A stretch of DNA of 63,295 nucleotides, from the NCBI GenBank assembly GCA_016935365.1, contig JAFGRB010000275.1, positions 1-63,295 on the forward strand, written 5' to 3'. The translations under genes and the position numbers were made by a program. The notes under the pieces were generated by a model. The model did not search any database. It saw nothing but the letters and a program-made list of their open reading frames with translations, and was not told the origin of the DNA. The stretch comes from Deltaproteobacteria bacterium (GTDB lineage: Bacteria > Myxococcota > B64-G9). Shown here piece by piece: positions 1-8,275 of the stretch; within the stretch, counting starts at the first letter, position 1; each line of letters opens with the position of its first letter.

Positions 1-283
1 CGGCCTGGGACGGCGCCGCAGCCGGGGCTGGCGCTGCGGCCGGTGCCGCGGCCTGTGACGGCGCTGCAGCCGGCGCTGGCGCTGCGGCGGCCTGCTCGGG
101 CGCCGTGGCCGGCACGGCCGCCGCCTGCCCGGTCGCCGAGGCCGCAGGCGAGACCGCGCTCGGCGAGACCTGCACCTTGTCCGAGGGCGCGGGCGCCGCC
201 GAGGGGTGCAGCTCGGCGCCGCAGTCGAGGCAGAACTTGAAGGTATCGTCGTTTTCCCGTCCGCACTGGCTGCACTTGATCAT
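1..283 (-). CDS. zinc-ribbon protein with Ala/Pro-rich tail (partial, runs off left edge)
   Basis: The frame opens with ATG after a GGAGG ribosome site and reaches the window edge without a stop, so only the first 94 codons are present. The N-terminus carries two CxxC pairs (Cys4/Cys7 and Cys18/Cys21), the signature of a small zinc ribbon of the kind found at the head of many cytoplasmic or membrane-anchored scaffold proteins. After residue 30 the chain becomes a low-complexity linker of Ala, Pro, Ser and Gln with near-repeated blocks. The rest of the protein, probably holding the functional or membrane domain, lies outside the window. Function cannot be assigned. It is divergent from the lipoprotein gene to its right. 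Confidence 0.75.
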   Translation of the reverse strand, partial: MIKCSQCGRENDDTFKFCLDCGAELHPSAAPAPSDKVQVSPSAVSPAASATGQAAAVPATAPEQAAAAPAPAAAPSQAAAPAAAPAPAAAPSQA

Positions 284-428
284 CGCGCTTCCTCCCAGTG
301 TCCTGGCCGCGAGGCCGGTTCATTGAACCATCGGCCCCGGGGGCTGTCAAGCGCTCCCCTTTCGGAAAAACGTGTGTTCCGGGGCCGATGTGCTAGGATG
401 CGGCCAATCGCGAAACGGAGGTGCCGTC
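284..428. promoter_or_regulatory. divergent intergenic region with weak -10-like box
   Basis: This 145-bp gap separates two divergently transcribed genes and must hold both promoters. On the plus strand a TAGGAT hexamer lies at 394-399, matching the TAG-N-N-T form of other -10 candidates in the window, but no convincing -35 is seen 17 bp upstream. Nothing else recognisable was found. Confidence 0.3.
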
Positions 429-2594
429 GTGAAGAGACTGGCGTGGACCGTGGTCCTGGCTTGCGGTTTTCTGGCTGCCTGCAGCCAGGGCGAGCAGGAC
501 GAGATCGTCATCCCGCCCGAGGAGCAGGACCTGGTGGCCTCGTACGACAAGGAGGACACCGGCTACCTGTCCGATCAGGCCAGCGAGATGGAGGGCGTGT
601 TCGAGTCCGAGCTCCGGCTTTCCACCGCGGGCCTGAGCGAGACCGAGCGGCAGCAGCTCGTGATCGGCCTGCAGGCCGGCTCCTGGAAGCTGCGCTCGCT
701 GGTGGGCGAGCACATCAAGTTCGCCAAGAACAAGCTCAACACCGAGAAGCTCCACATGAACCTCTCGGCCCAGGACATCGAGGAGTCGGAGCTCACCGAG
801 GAGGCCGGTCTGGTCCGGGTCTCGTACCGGCTGCGGATCGAGACCATCGTCTCGTTCGAGGAGCTGCGCGATGCGGGCATCGATCCGGGCAGCTTGACCA
901 ACAAGCAGTTCGAGGTCGTGCTGCCGGCCGATCCGCGCGAGATCTTCAGCCGGGTGGGCGAGGCCTGCGCCGAGGGATACGACAGCGGCTCGCTGGCCGA
1001 CTACAACTACTTCTACTACTTCAAGGCGGACAAGCCGGGCTGCGATCTGCCCAGCGTGCAGGCCACCTTCACCCTCCACTCCCTGCTGCCGCGCAAGACC
1101 ACCTACCCCGAGTACGACCGGCTCATCGCCGACTCGAAGCTGACCACGGCCGTGTTCTTCGGCGCGGCAGGGCACGAGGAGGAGGTCTCGAGCTGGGACG
1201 AGGGCGTGCGCGAGCACCGGGAGTTCATCCGGGCGCTCGAGGAGCGCGGCTTTCGCAAGCTGCAGGACCTCGAGCCCAAGGGCGTGCGCTATACGCGCAG
1301 CCGCTCGGGCCTGGACGAGCAGGTCGACGTGATAAGCCCCACCGACCTGCACGCGCTCCAGCATGACACGGACGGGCTGTTCAAGCAGGCGCTGCTCGAC
1401 CACGAGATCGTGATCTACAACGGGCACTCCTTCTACGGCTCGCTGGACGTGCTCATGGACAAGGACGCCTATCCGCCCGACACCTACCAGATCCTCTTCA
1501 TGAACTCGTGCTGGAGCTACGAGTACTACACCAAGGAGGTCTTCTCCCACAAGGCGTCCGCCGACGACCCCGAGGGCTGGGCCCTGGCCGACGTGGTCAA
1601 CAACACCGAGCCGGCCTGGTTCCTCAACATGGGCGAGGAGACCCGCATCCTGATGACCAACATCTGGGCGGGCGCCGAGAGCGGCGGCCAGGACGGCAGC
1701 CGGCAGTTCACCTGGGACGCCATCGTGGAGGCCATGAACCGCCACGCCCTCGACCGCTACGAGTCCTGGAACCTCGAGAGCCACGAGATCTACGGCGTGA
1801 GCGGCGTGCGCACCAACTGCTACGATCCGGATCACCCCGACGCCTGCATGGGCCAGCAGGACGAGGAGCCCCGGAGCGGCGAGTCGATCACCCGCGAGAA
1901 CACGGACGCGGCCGAGATCCCGGATGAGGACCAGGCCGGAGTGCGGTCGACGATTTCGGTCGACGAGCAGGTGGACTTCAACCAAGTCGAGCTCCGCGTC
2001 CAGATCGAGCACAGCTGGGTGGGCGACCTGGTGATCGAGCTCGAGCACGCCGGCCGGACCGTCACCCTGCAGTCGCGCCAGGGCGGCTCGGATCAGAACC
2101 TGGATGCGGTCTTCCAGCCGATCGGCTTCGCCGGCACGGGCTCCGCTGGCGACTGGACGCTGGTGGTCCGCGACCTGGCCGCGCGCGACACGGGCCGGCT
2201 GGTCTCGTGGAGCCTCACCTTGCGCTACCAGCCCGAGGCTTCCGATCCGCAGAGCTACACGGACGAGGCCAACGCCGAGATACCGGACGCGGACCCGGAG
2301 GGGCTCAGCCGCAGCATCGAGGTCGACGCCGACCGGCTGATCGGATCGCTCGAGGTCGAGATCGACATCTCGCACTCCTACCTGGGCGACCTGCTGGTCG
2401 AGCTCGAGCACGACGGCAAGAAGGTCTGCCTGCACGATCACCAGGGCGGCTCCGGAGACGACCTGGTGCAGACCTACCCGATCGAGGACTTCGACGGCGA
2501 CAACGCCCGCGGCACCTGGACCCTGCACGTCATCGACAGCGCCCAGATGGACTCGGGTCAGCTCAACCGCTGGGCGCTGACCTTCGGCAGCTGA
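429..2594 (+). CDS. lipoprotein with caspase-like His/Cys motifs and two C-terminal P-domains
   Basis: The start is GTG after a CGGAGG site; it gives a lipoprotein signal with lipobox LAAC, whereas the upstream ATG would bury the signal. The mature part is a 450-residue region of unknown family. It contains YNGHS (His333) and MNSCWS (Cys361), spaced and set in hydrophobic strands as in clan CD cysteine peptidases such as caspases, gingipains and clostripain. Two tandem proprotein-convertase P-domains follow at about residues 504-600 and 620-721, each with the D-L-V/L-V/I-E-L-EH core and a W-T-L near the end. P-domains often end secreted proteases. A protease role is inferred from the motifs and domain company; a non-catalytic surface role remains possible. 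Confidence 0.8.
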   Translation: MKRLAWTVVLACGFLAACSQGEQDEIVIPPEEQDLVASYDKEDTGYLSDQASEMEGVFESELRLSTAGLSETERQQLVIGLQAGSWKLRSLVGEHIKFAKNKLNTEKLHMNLSAQDIEESELTEEAGLVRVSYRLRIETIVSFEELRDAGIDPGSLTNKQFEVVLPADPREIFSRVGEACAEGYDSGSLADYNYFYYFKADKPGCDLPSVQATFTLHSLLPRKTTYPEYDRLIADSKLTTAVFFGAAGHEEEVSSWDEGVREHREFIRALEERGFRKLQDLEPKGVRYTRSRSGLDEQVDVISPTDLHALQHDTDGLFKQALLDHEIVIYNGHSFYGSLDVLMDKDAYPPDTYQILFMNSCWSYEYYTKEVFSHKASADDPEGWALADVVNNTEPAWFLNMGEETRILMTNIWAGAESGGQDGSRQFTWDAIVEAMNRHALDRYESWNLESHEIYGVSGVRTNCYDPDHPDACMGQQDEEPRSGESITRENTDAAEIPDEDQAGVRSTISVDEQVDFNQVELRVQIEHSWVGDLVIELEHAGRTVTLQSRQGGSDQNLDAVFQPIGFAGTGSAGDWTLVVRDLAARDTGRLVSWSLTLRYQPEASDPQSYTDEANAEIPDADPEGLSRSIEVDADRLIGSLEVEIDISHSYLGDLLVELEHDGKKVCLHDHQGGSGDDLVQTYPIEDFDGDNARGTWTLHVIDSAQMDSGQLNRWALTFGS

Positions 2595-2601
2595 CGAAGA
2601 A

Positions 2602-2681
2602 GGGGTCAGACACCTTTACTTAGCACATAGATCCTGGCGTACCGCATGAGGAATAAGTGCTAAGTAAAGGTGTCTGACCCC
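2602..2681. repeat. REP-like palindrome, copy 1 (25-bp arms, 30-bp loop)
   Basis: Perfect 25-bp inverted repeats occupy 2602-2626 and 2657-2681. The left arm begins GGGGTCAGACACCTTTACTT. The same arm sequence recurs at 10633-10699. The right arm ends just before the ribosome site of the alpha-2-macroglobulin gene. Such short palindromes resemble non-autonomous elements mobilised by RAYT transposases, but none is encoded in the window. Confidence 0.85.
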
Positions 2682-2694
2682 CCAGGAGGTTGAC

Positions 2695-5600
2695 ATGCGC
2701 GCATACCGCTGTCTGCTCGAGCTGGGGCTCTGCCTGAGCGTGGCGATCTGGATCGCGCCGGCTTGCGAGAGGCCCGAGATCCTCGCGACAGGCGTCGCGG
2801 ACGAGACCCTGATCGCCTCTCACAGCTCGGGCCTCATCTCGAGCTCGAGCTCGATCCGGGTTCGCTTCGTGCCGGCGGTGGTCGAGCCGGCGCGGGTGGG
2901 CGTGCCGCTCGAGAGATCGCCTTTCGAGTTCGAGCCGACCGTCGAGGGCCAGGCCGTGTGGAAGGACGTGCACGAGCTGGAGTTCCGTCCGACCGAGAGG
3001 CTGCGCCCCGGCCAGGAGTACAAGGTGGTGCTGCGCGTGGCGGAGGTCCTGGAGCGCGAGGACGCGCCCGAGAGGCTCGCGTTCGACTTCAAGACCTTGA
3101 AGCAGTCCTTCGAGGTGCGAGTCGAGGGCCTGCAGGCGGTCGATGCCGCCAAGATCGGTAAGCAGCGGCTCACGGGCCAGCTCGTCACGGCCGATGAGGC
3201 TCTGCCCTCGCAGGTGGAGCAGGTGCTGCGCGCCGCGCACGAAGGCAAGCCGCTCGCGCTCCGCTGGGAGCACAGCCCCGACAAGCGGATCCACCGCTTC
3301 TCCATCGAGGGCATTGTCCGGGCCGAGCAGACGACCTCGCTCGAGCTCGCCTGGGACGGCGGGCCCATCGGGGTGGACAGCCGGGCCGGGCGCGAGATCC
3401 CGGTGCCCGGGCTCAGCACCTTCGCGGCCCTGTCGGCCAGAGCCGTGCAGCAGGCCCAGACCTACATCGAGATCCGCTTCTCCGATCCGCTCGCCCCGAA
3501 GCAGGACCTCGCCGGCCTGATCCGGGTGCCGGGCGCGGAGGGGATCCGCGCGACCGTCGAGGGCAACATCGTGCGCCTGTTCTCGAGCAAGCCCTGGGGC
3601 CAGCAGGCGGAGGTCCGCGTGGAGCTCGGGCTGCGCAACGCCCTGGGTCGCAAGCTCATCAAGGCGGAGGTCTTCCAGGTCAGCTTCGAGGCGCTCAAGC
3701 CCCAGGTGCGCTTTGCGACCCGGGGCGTGATCGTGCCCGGCAGCCAGGGGCTGGTGCTGCCCATCGAGGCGGTCAACCTCCGGGCCGTCCAGGTGCGCGC
3801 CATGCGGGTGTATGCGGACAACCTGGTTCAGTTCCTGCAGGTCAACGAGCTCGACGGCGACAAGGAGCTGCGGCGGGTGGGCCGGACGGCCTGGACCCGG
3901 ACAATCTCGCTGGACAGCACCCCGGACAAGCTGGGCCGCTGGGTCCGCTACGGGCTGGACCTGGGTCCGCTGGTCAAGTCCCAGCCCGCGGGGCTCTACC
4001 GGCTGGAGCTGCACTTCGATCGCCGGCACATCGTCTGGGAGTGCCCCGAGCCCGAGGAGGAAGGGGGCGATCTCGTCTTCCAGAAGCAGACCGAGCCGGC
4101 CTGGGACGAAAACAGCGAGCAGGAGTCGTCCAGCTGGGACAGCTGGGACACGCCCGGCGGGGATCCCTGGGAGCACTACGAGAGCCGCCACGACCCGTGC
4201 AGCCCGGGCTACTACCGCAAGTACGACGATCACGACATCACCGCCGCCCGCAACGTCCTGCTGTCGCAGATCGGGCTCGTGGCCAAGCGGGGCAACGACG
4301 GCTCGCTGCTGGTGGTGGCCACCGATCTGAGCACGGCCGCGCCGCTCGCCGGCGTGTCGCTGCGCGTGCTGGACTACCAGCAGCAGGTCCTGGCGACAGG
4401 TCGGACCGACGCGCGCGGCATGCACCGCTGTCAGCTCGCCTCCGATCCCAAGCCCTTCGTCGTGCTGGCCGAGCAGCGCGGCCAGAGGTCCATGCTGCGG
4501 CTGGACGACGGCTCGGCCCTGCCCCTGAGCCACTTCGACGTGAGCGGGGCCGAGGTCGACCGGGGCCTGAAGGGCTATCTGTACGCCGAGCGAGGCGTGT
4601 GGCGGCCCGGGGACACGCTGTATCTCACTTTCCTGCTCCACGATCCCGACAAGCGCCTGCCGCCGGATCACCCGCTGCGCCTCGAGCTGCGCAACCCGCG
4701 CGGCCAGATCGTCAAGCGCGTCACCCGGACGAGCTCGTTCCACGGCTTCTACGCCTTGCCGGTCGAGACCTCGCCCGACGCCCCGACCGGCAACTACCTG
4801 GCCCGGGTACACGTCGGCGGGGCGGTCTTCGAGAAGACCCTCAAGATCGAGACGGTCATGCCCAACCGGCTCAAGATCGAGATGGGCTTCGACCAGCCCA
4901 TCCTGCGGCCGGGCGAGAAGACCCGCGCCAAGCTCGCCTCCATGTGGCTCCACGGCGCGGTGGCCAAGGGCCTGCGGGCCGAGGTCGATGTCGGGCTCCG
5001 CTCCGTTCCGACCCGCTTCGAGCGCTTTGCCGACTATGTCTTCGACGATCCCACCCGGCGCTTCCATCCCGAGGGCGATCGGATCTTCGAGGGCCAGCTG
5101 GACGCGGAGGGAAAGGCCGAGTTCGACGCCGACATCCACGCCGAGGACGTGGCGCCGGGCATGCTCCAGGCCGACTTCGTCACCCGGGTCTTCGAGCCGG
5201 GCGGGGCCGCGAGCTCCGATCGCTTCAGCCGGCCGTACTCGCCTTACGCGCGCTACATCGGCATCCGCCTGCCGAAGGGAGACAGGACCCGCGGCATGCT
5301 GCTGACGGACAAGCAGCACCCGGTCCGGATCGTGGCCGTCGATCCCGAGGGCAAGAAAGGCGGCCGCGGCCAGGTCGAGCTGAAGCTCTACAAGCTCAAG
5401 TGGCGCTGGTGGTGGGAGAAGGGCGCCGACGACGAGCTGGCCGACTACGTGGGCAGCACGAGCTACCAGCCCATCCAGCAGGGCAGCGTGACGCTCGCGG
5501 ACGGCCAGGCCGAGTGGAAGCTCATGGTGAAGTACCCGGACTGGGGGCGCTACCTGGTTCACGCCAGGGACCTCGAGAGCGGTCACAGCTCGGGCCGCAT

Positions 5601-8271
5601 CGTCTACATCGACTGGCCCGGCTGGGCGGGCCGGGCCCAGAAGGACATGCCCGGCGGGGCGAGCGTGCTCAGCCTGAGCGTGGAAAAGCCCGAGGTCACG
5701 GTCGGCGAGGAGGTTGCGCTGACCATCCCGGCCTCGGTCCGCGGCCGGGCCCTGGTCAGCCTGGAGTCGGGCTCGCGGGTGCTGTCCGCGACCTGGGTGC
5801 AGAGCGGCGGCGGGCAGCCGATCCAGCACCGCTTCCGGGCCACGGCCGACATGGCGCCCAACATCTACGTCCACGTCTCGCTCCTCCAGCCCCACCAGCA
5901 CAAGGGCAACGACCTGCCCATGCGGCTGTACGGCGTTTTGCCGGTGCGCGTGGTGGCCCCCGGGACGCGCCTGAGCCCGCGCATCGAGGTGGCCGACGAG
6001 CTCGTGCCGGGCGAGATCGCCCGGATCGGCGTCTCCGAGCAAGCCGGCCGCGCCATGACCTACACCCTGGCCATCGTCGACGAGGGCTTGCTGGGCCTGA
6101 CCCGCTTCGCCACGCCCGACCCCTGGGACGCCTTCTTCAGCCGGGAGGCGCTGGGGGTGAAGACCTGGGATCTCTTCGACCTGGTGGCGGGCGCGTACGG
6201 GGGCGAGCTCGAGCGCATGCTGGCCATTGGCGGAGACGGCCACGAGGTGGATGAGGGCGGACGGAAGAAGCGCGCGGAGCGCTTCCCACCCGTGGTGCGC
6301 TTCCTGGGACCCTTCGCGCTCGCTGCGGGCCAGCGAAAGACACACACGGTCGACATCCCGAACTACGTCGGCCAGGTGCGCGTGATGCTGGTGGCCGGAC
6401 AGGACGGTGCGTTCGGCAAGGCGGACAAGTCCGTCTTCGTGCGCAAGCCGCTCATGGTGCTGGGCACGCTGCCCCGGGTGCTGGGACCGGAGGAGGACGT
6501 GACCATACCGGTCGCGGTCTTCGCCACCGACGCGAAGATCGGTCAGGTGGAGGTCTCGGTCGAGTGCAGCGGCCCGCTGACCGTGGTCGGAGCCCGCAAA
6601 AAGAAGATCGGCTTCAAAGGGCCGGGCGACGAGATGGTGGACTTCGGCTTGCACGTCGAGCCCGAGCTCGGCGTGGGCAGCGTGGTCATCCGGGCCGCGG
6701 GCGGGGGGCAGCAGGCCGTGCAGCGGATCGAGATCGACGTGCGCATGCCCTCGCTCAGGGTGAGCGAGTCGCTGGGCGCCGCGCTCGAGCCGGGCAAGAC
6801 CTGGAAGCCCGACTTCCAGCCCGTGGGCATCCAGGGCACGCGCAAGGCGGTGCTGGAGGTCTCCCGCGTGCCGCCGCTGAACCTCGGCAAGCGGCTCGAC
6901 TTCCTCATCCACTACCCGCACGGCTGCGTGGAGCAGACCACCTCGGCGGCCTTCCCGCAGATCTACCTCAGCAAGCTGCTCCGGCTCGAGCCGAAGCGCG
7001 CGGCCGAGGTGGAGAAGAACGTCCGCGCGGCCATCTCCAAGCTGGCGGGCTTCCAGACCGGCGATGGCGGCTTCGCGTACTGGCCGGGCGGAGCGCGGGC
7101 CGACGACTGGAGCACGACCTACGCGGGCCACTTCCTGATCGAGGCCCGCCAGGCCGGCTTTCTCGTGCCCGACGGCCTGCTCGAGCAGTGGAGGCGCTAC
7201 CAGCGCAGGGCCTCGAGCGGCTGGGTGGCCGGGCACGAGCGGGCCGAGCTCAGGCAGGCCTACCGGCTGTATGCGCTGGCGCTCGCCGGCGCGCCCGAGC
7301 TGGGGGCGATGAACCGCCTCAAGGAGCGCGATCGGCTGCCGGCCGCGGCCCGCTGGCGGCTGGCCGCGGCATACAAGCTGGCCGGGCAGACCGAGACGGC
7401 CCGCTCCCTGGCCGAGGGCCTCGACGTCGGCGTGGCGGACTACCGCGAGCTGGGCGGCACGTACGGCTCGGCGCTGCGGGACGAGGCCATGATCCTGGAT
7501 GCGCTGCTGCTGCTCGGCGACCTGAAGCGCGCCGAGCCCGTGGCCGAGCGGATCTCGGCCGCGCTGAGCGACGGCAAGTGGATGAGCACCCAGACCACGG
7601 CCCAGGCGCTCGTGGCCATGGCCAGGCTGGCCGGTGTGACCGCGAGCGGCGGGCAGATGCGCTTCGAGTACGCCTGGGGCGGCGCGAAGAGCGTGGCGTC
7701 GAGCTCCGACAAGCCCCTGGTCCAGGTGGAGCTGGATGCAGACGGCAAGCCGGCCCTCAGCCTGGTCAACACGGGCCAGAGCGTCGTCTTCGCCCGCCTG
7801 GTCCTCTCGGGCGTGCCGGCCATCGGGGCGGAGAAGAGCTCCCAGCAGGGCCTGAAGCTCGAGCTGGCCTTCAGCGATCTGGAGGGCAAGGACCTGGACG
7901 TCGACGCGCTCGATCACGGCAGCTCCTTCCGGGCGCGGATCACCGTGACGCACACCGGATCCAGCGGCCGGTACGAGGAGCTGGCCCTGAGCATGCTCGG
8001 GGCCTCGGGCTGGGAGATCCGCAACCAGCGTCTGGACGCGGTCAGCATGAAGGCCGAGTCGGCCTTCGAGTACCGGGACGTGCGCGACGACCGGGTGCTG
8101 GTCTACTTCGACCTCGCGCCCGGCGAGTCGCGCACCTTTGCAACCCAGCTCAACGCCTCCTACCTGGGCAAGTACTACCTGCCCATGTGCAACGTCGAGG
8201 CCATGTACGACGCCACCATCCACGCCCGCGAGTCGGGGCGCTGGGTGCGGGTGGTCCGGCCGGGGGCTTGA
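2695..8271 (+). CDS. bacterial alpha-2-macroglobulin, thioester type (probable lipoprotein)
   Basis: This large envelope protein belongs to the bacterial alpha-2-macroglobulin family, whose members trap attacking proteases in the periplasm. The start ATG follows AGGAGGT at good spacing. The signal peptide ends in APAC, a plausible lipobox. An MG2-like stretch with YAERGVWRPGD is at about 630. The thioester motif is intact as GCVEQ (Cys1411, Gln1414), followed by the helical thioester domain and its GDGGFAYWPGG loop. At 1,858 residues it is somewhat longer than the E. coli homologue YfhM. The stop precedes the pbpC frame by a few bases, the classical A2M-PbpC pair, in which the penicillin-binding protein is thought to repair peptidoglycan after envelope attack. 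Confidence 0.95.
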   Translation: MRAYRCLLELGLCLSVAIWIAPACERPEILATGVADETLIASHSSGLISSSSSIRVRFVPAVVEPARVGVPLERSPFEFEPTVEGQAVWKDVHELEFRPTERLRPGQEYKVVLRVAEVLEREDAPERLAFDFKTLKQSFEVRVEGLQAVDAAKIGKQRLTGQLVTADEALPSQVEQVLRAAHEGKPLALRWEHSPDKRIHRFSIEGIVRAEQTTSLELAWDGGPIGVDSRAGREIPVPGLSTFAALSARAVQQAQTYIEIRFSDPLAPKQDLAGLIRVPGAEGIRATVEGNIVRLFSSKPWGQQAEVRVELGLRNALGRKLIKAEVFQVSFEALKPQVRFATRGVIVPGSQGLVLPIEAVNLRAVQVRAMRVYADNLVQFLQVNELDGDKELRRVGRTAWTRTISLDSTPDKLGRWVRYGLDLGPLVKSQPAGLYRLELHFDRRHIVWECPEPEEEGGDLVFQKQTEPAWDENSEQESSSWDSWDTPGGDPWEHYESRHDPCSPGYYRKYDDHDITAARNVLLSQIGLVAKRGNDGSLLVVATDLSTAAPLAGVSLRVLDYQQQVLATGRTDARGMHRCQLASDPKPFVVLAEQRGQRSMLRLDDGSALPLSHFDVSGAEVDRGLKGYLYAERGVWRPGDTLYLTFLLHDPDKRLPPDHPLRLELRNPRGQIVKRVTRTSSFHGFYALPVETSPDAPTGNYLARVHVGGAVFEKTLKIETVMPNRLKIEMGFDQPILRPGEKTRAKLASMWLHGAVAKGLRAEVDVGLRSVPTRFERFADYVFDDPTRRFHPEGDRIFEGQLDAEGKAEFDADIHAEDVAPGMLQADFVTRVFEPGGAASSDRFSRPYSPYARYIGIRLPKGDRTRGMLLTDKQHPVRIVAVDPEGKKGGRGQVELKLYKLKWRWWWEKGADDELADYVGSTSYQPIQQGSVTLADGQAEWKLMVKYPDWGRYLVHARDLESGHSSGRIVYIDWPGWAGRAQKDMPGGASVLSLSVEKPEVTVGEEVALTIPASVRGRALVSLESGSRVLSATWVQSGGGQPIQHRFRATADMAPNIYVHVSLLQPHQHKGNDLPMRLYGVLPVRVVAPGTRLSPRIEVADELVPGEIARIGVSEQAGRAMTYTLAIVDEGLLGLTRFATPDPWDAFFSREALGVKTWDLFDLVAGAYGGELERMLAIGGDGHEVDEGGRKKRAERFPPVVRFLGPFALAAGQRKTHTVDIPNYVGQVRVMLVAGQDGAFGKADKSVFVRKPLMVLGTLPRVLGPEEDVTIPVAVFATDAKIGQVEVSVECSGPLTVVGARKKKIGFKGPGDEMVDFGLHVEPELGVGSVVIRAAGGGQQAVQRIEIDVRMPSLRVSESLGAALEPGKTWKPDFQPVGIQGTRKAVLEVSRVPPLNLGKRLDFLIHYPHGCVEQTTSAAFPQIYLSKLLRLEPKRAAEVEKNVRAAISKLAGFQTGDGGFAYWPGGARADDWSTTYAGHFLIEARQAGFLVPDGLLEQWRRYQRRASSGWVAGHERAELRQAYRLYALALAGAPELGAMNRLKERDRLPAAARWRLAAAYKLAGQTETARSLAEGLDVGVADYRELGGTYGSALRDEAMILDALLLLGDLKRAEPVAERISAALSDGKWMSTQTTAQALVAMARLAGVTASGGQMRFEYAWGGAKSVASSSDKPLVQVELDADGKPALSLVNTGQSVVFARLVLSGVPAIGAEKSSQQGLKLELAFSDLEGKDLDVDALDHGSSFRARITVTHTGSSGRYEELALSMLGASGWEIRNQRLDAVSMKAESAFEYRDVRDDRVLVYFDLAPGESRTFATQLNASYLGKYYLPMCNVEAMYDATIHARESGRWVRVVRPGA

Positions 8272-8275
8272 GGCT

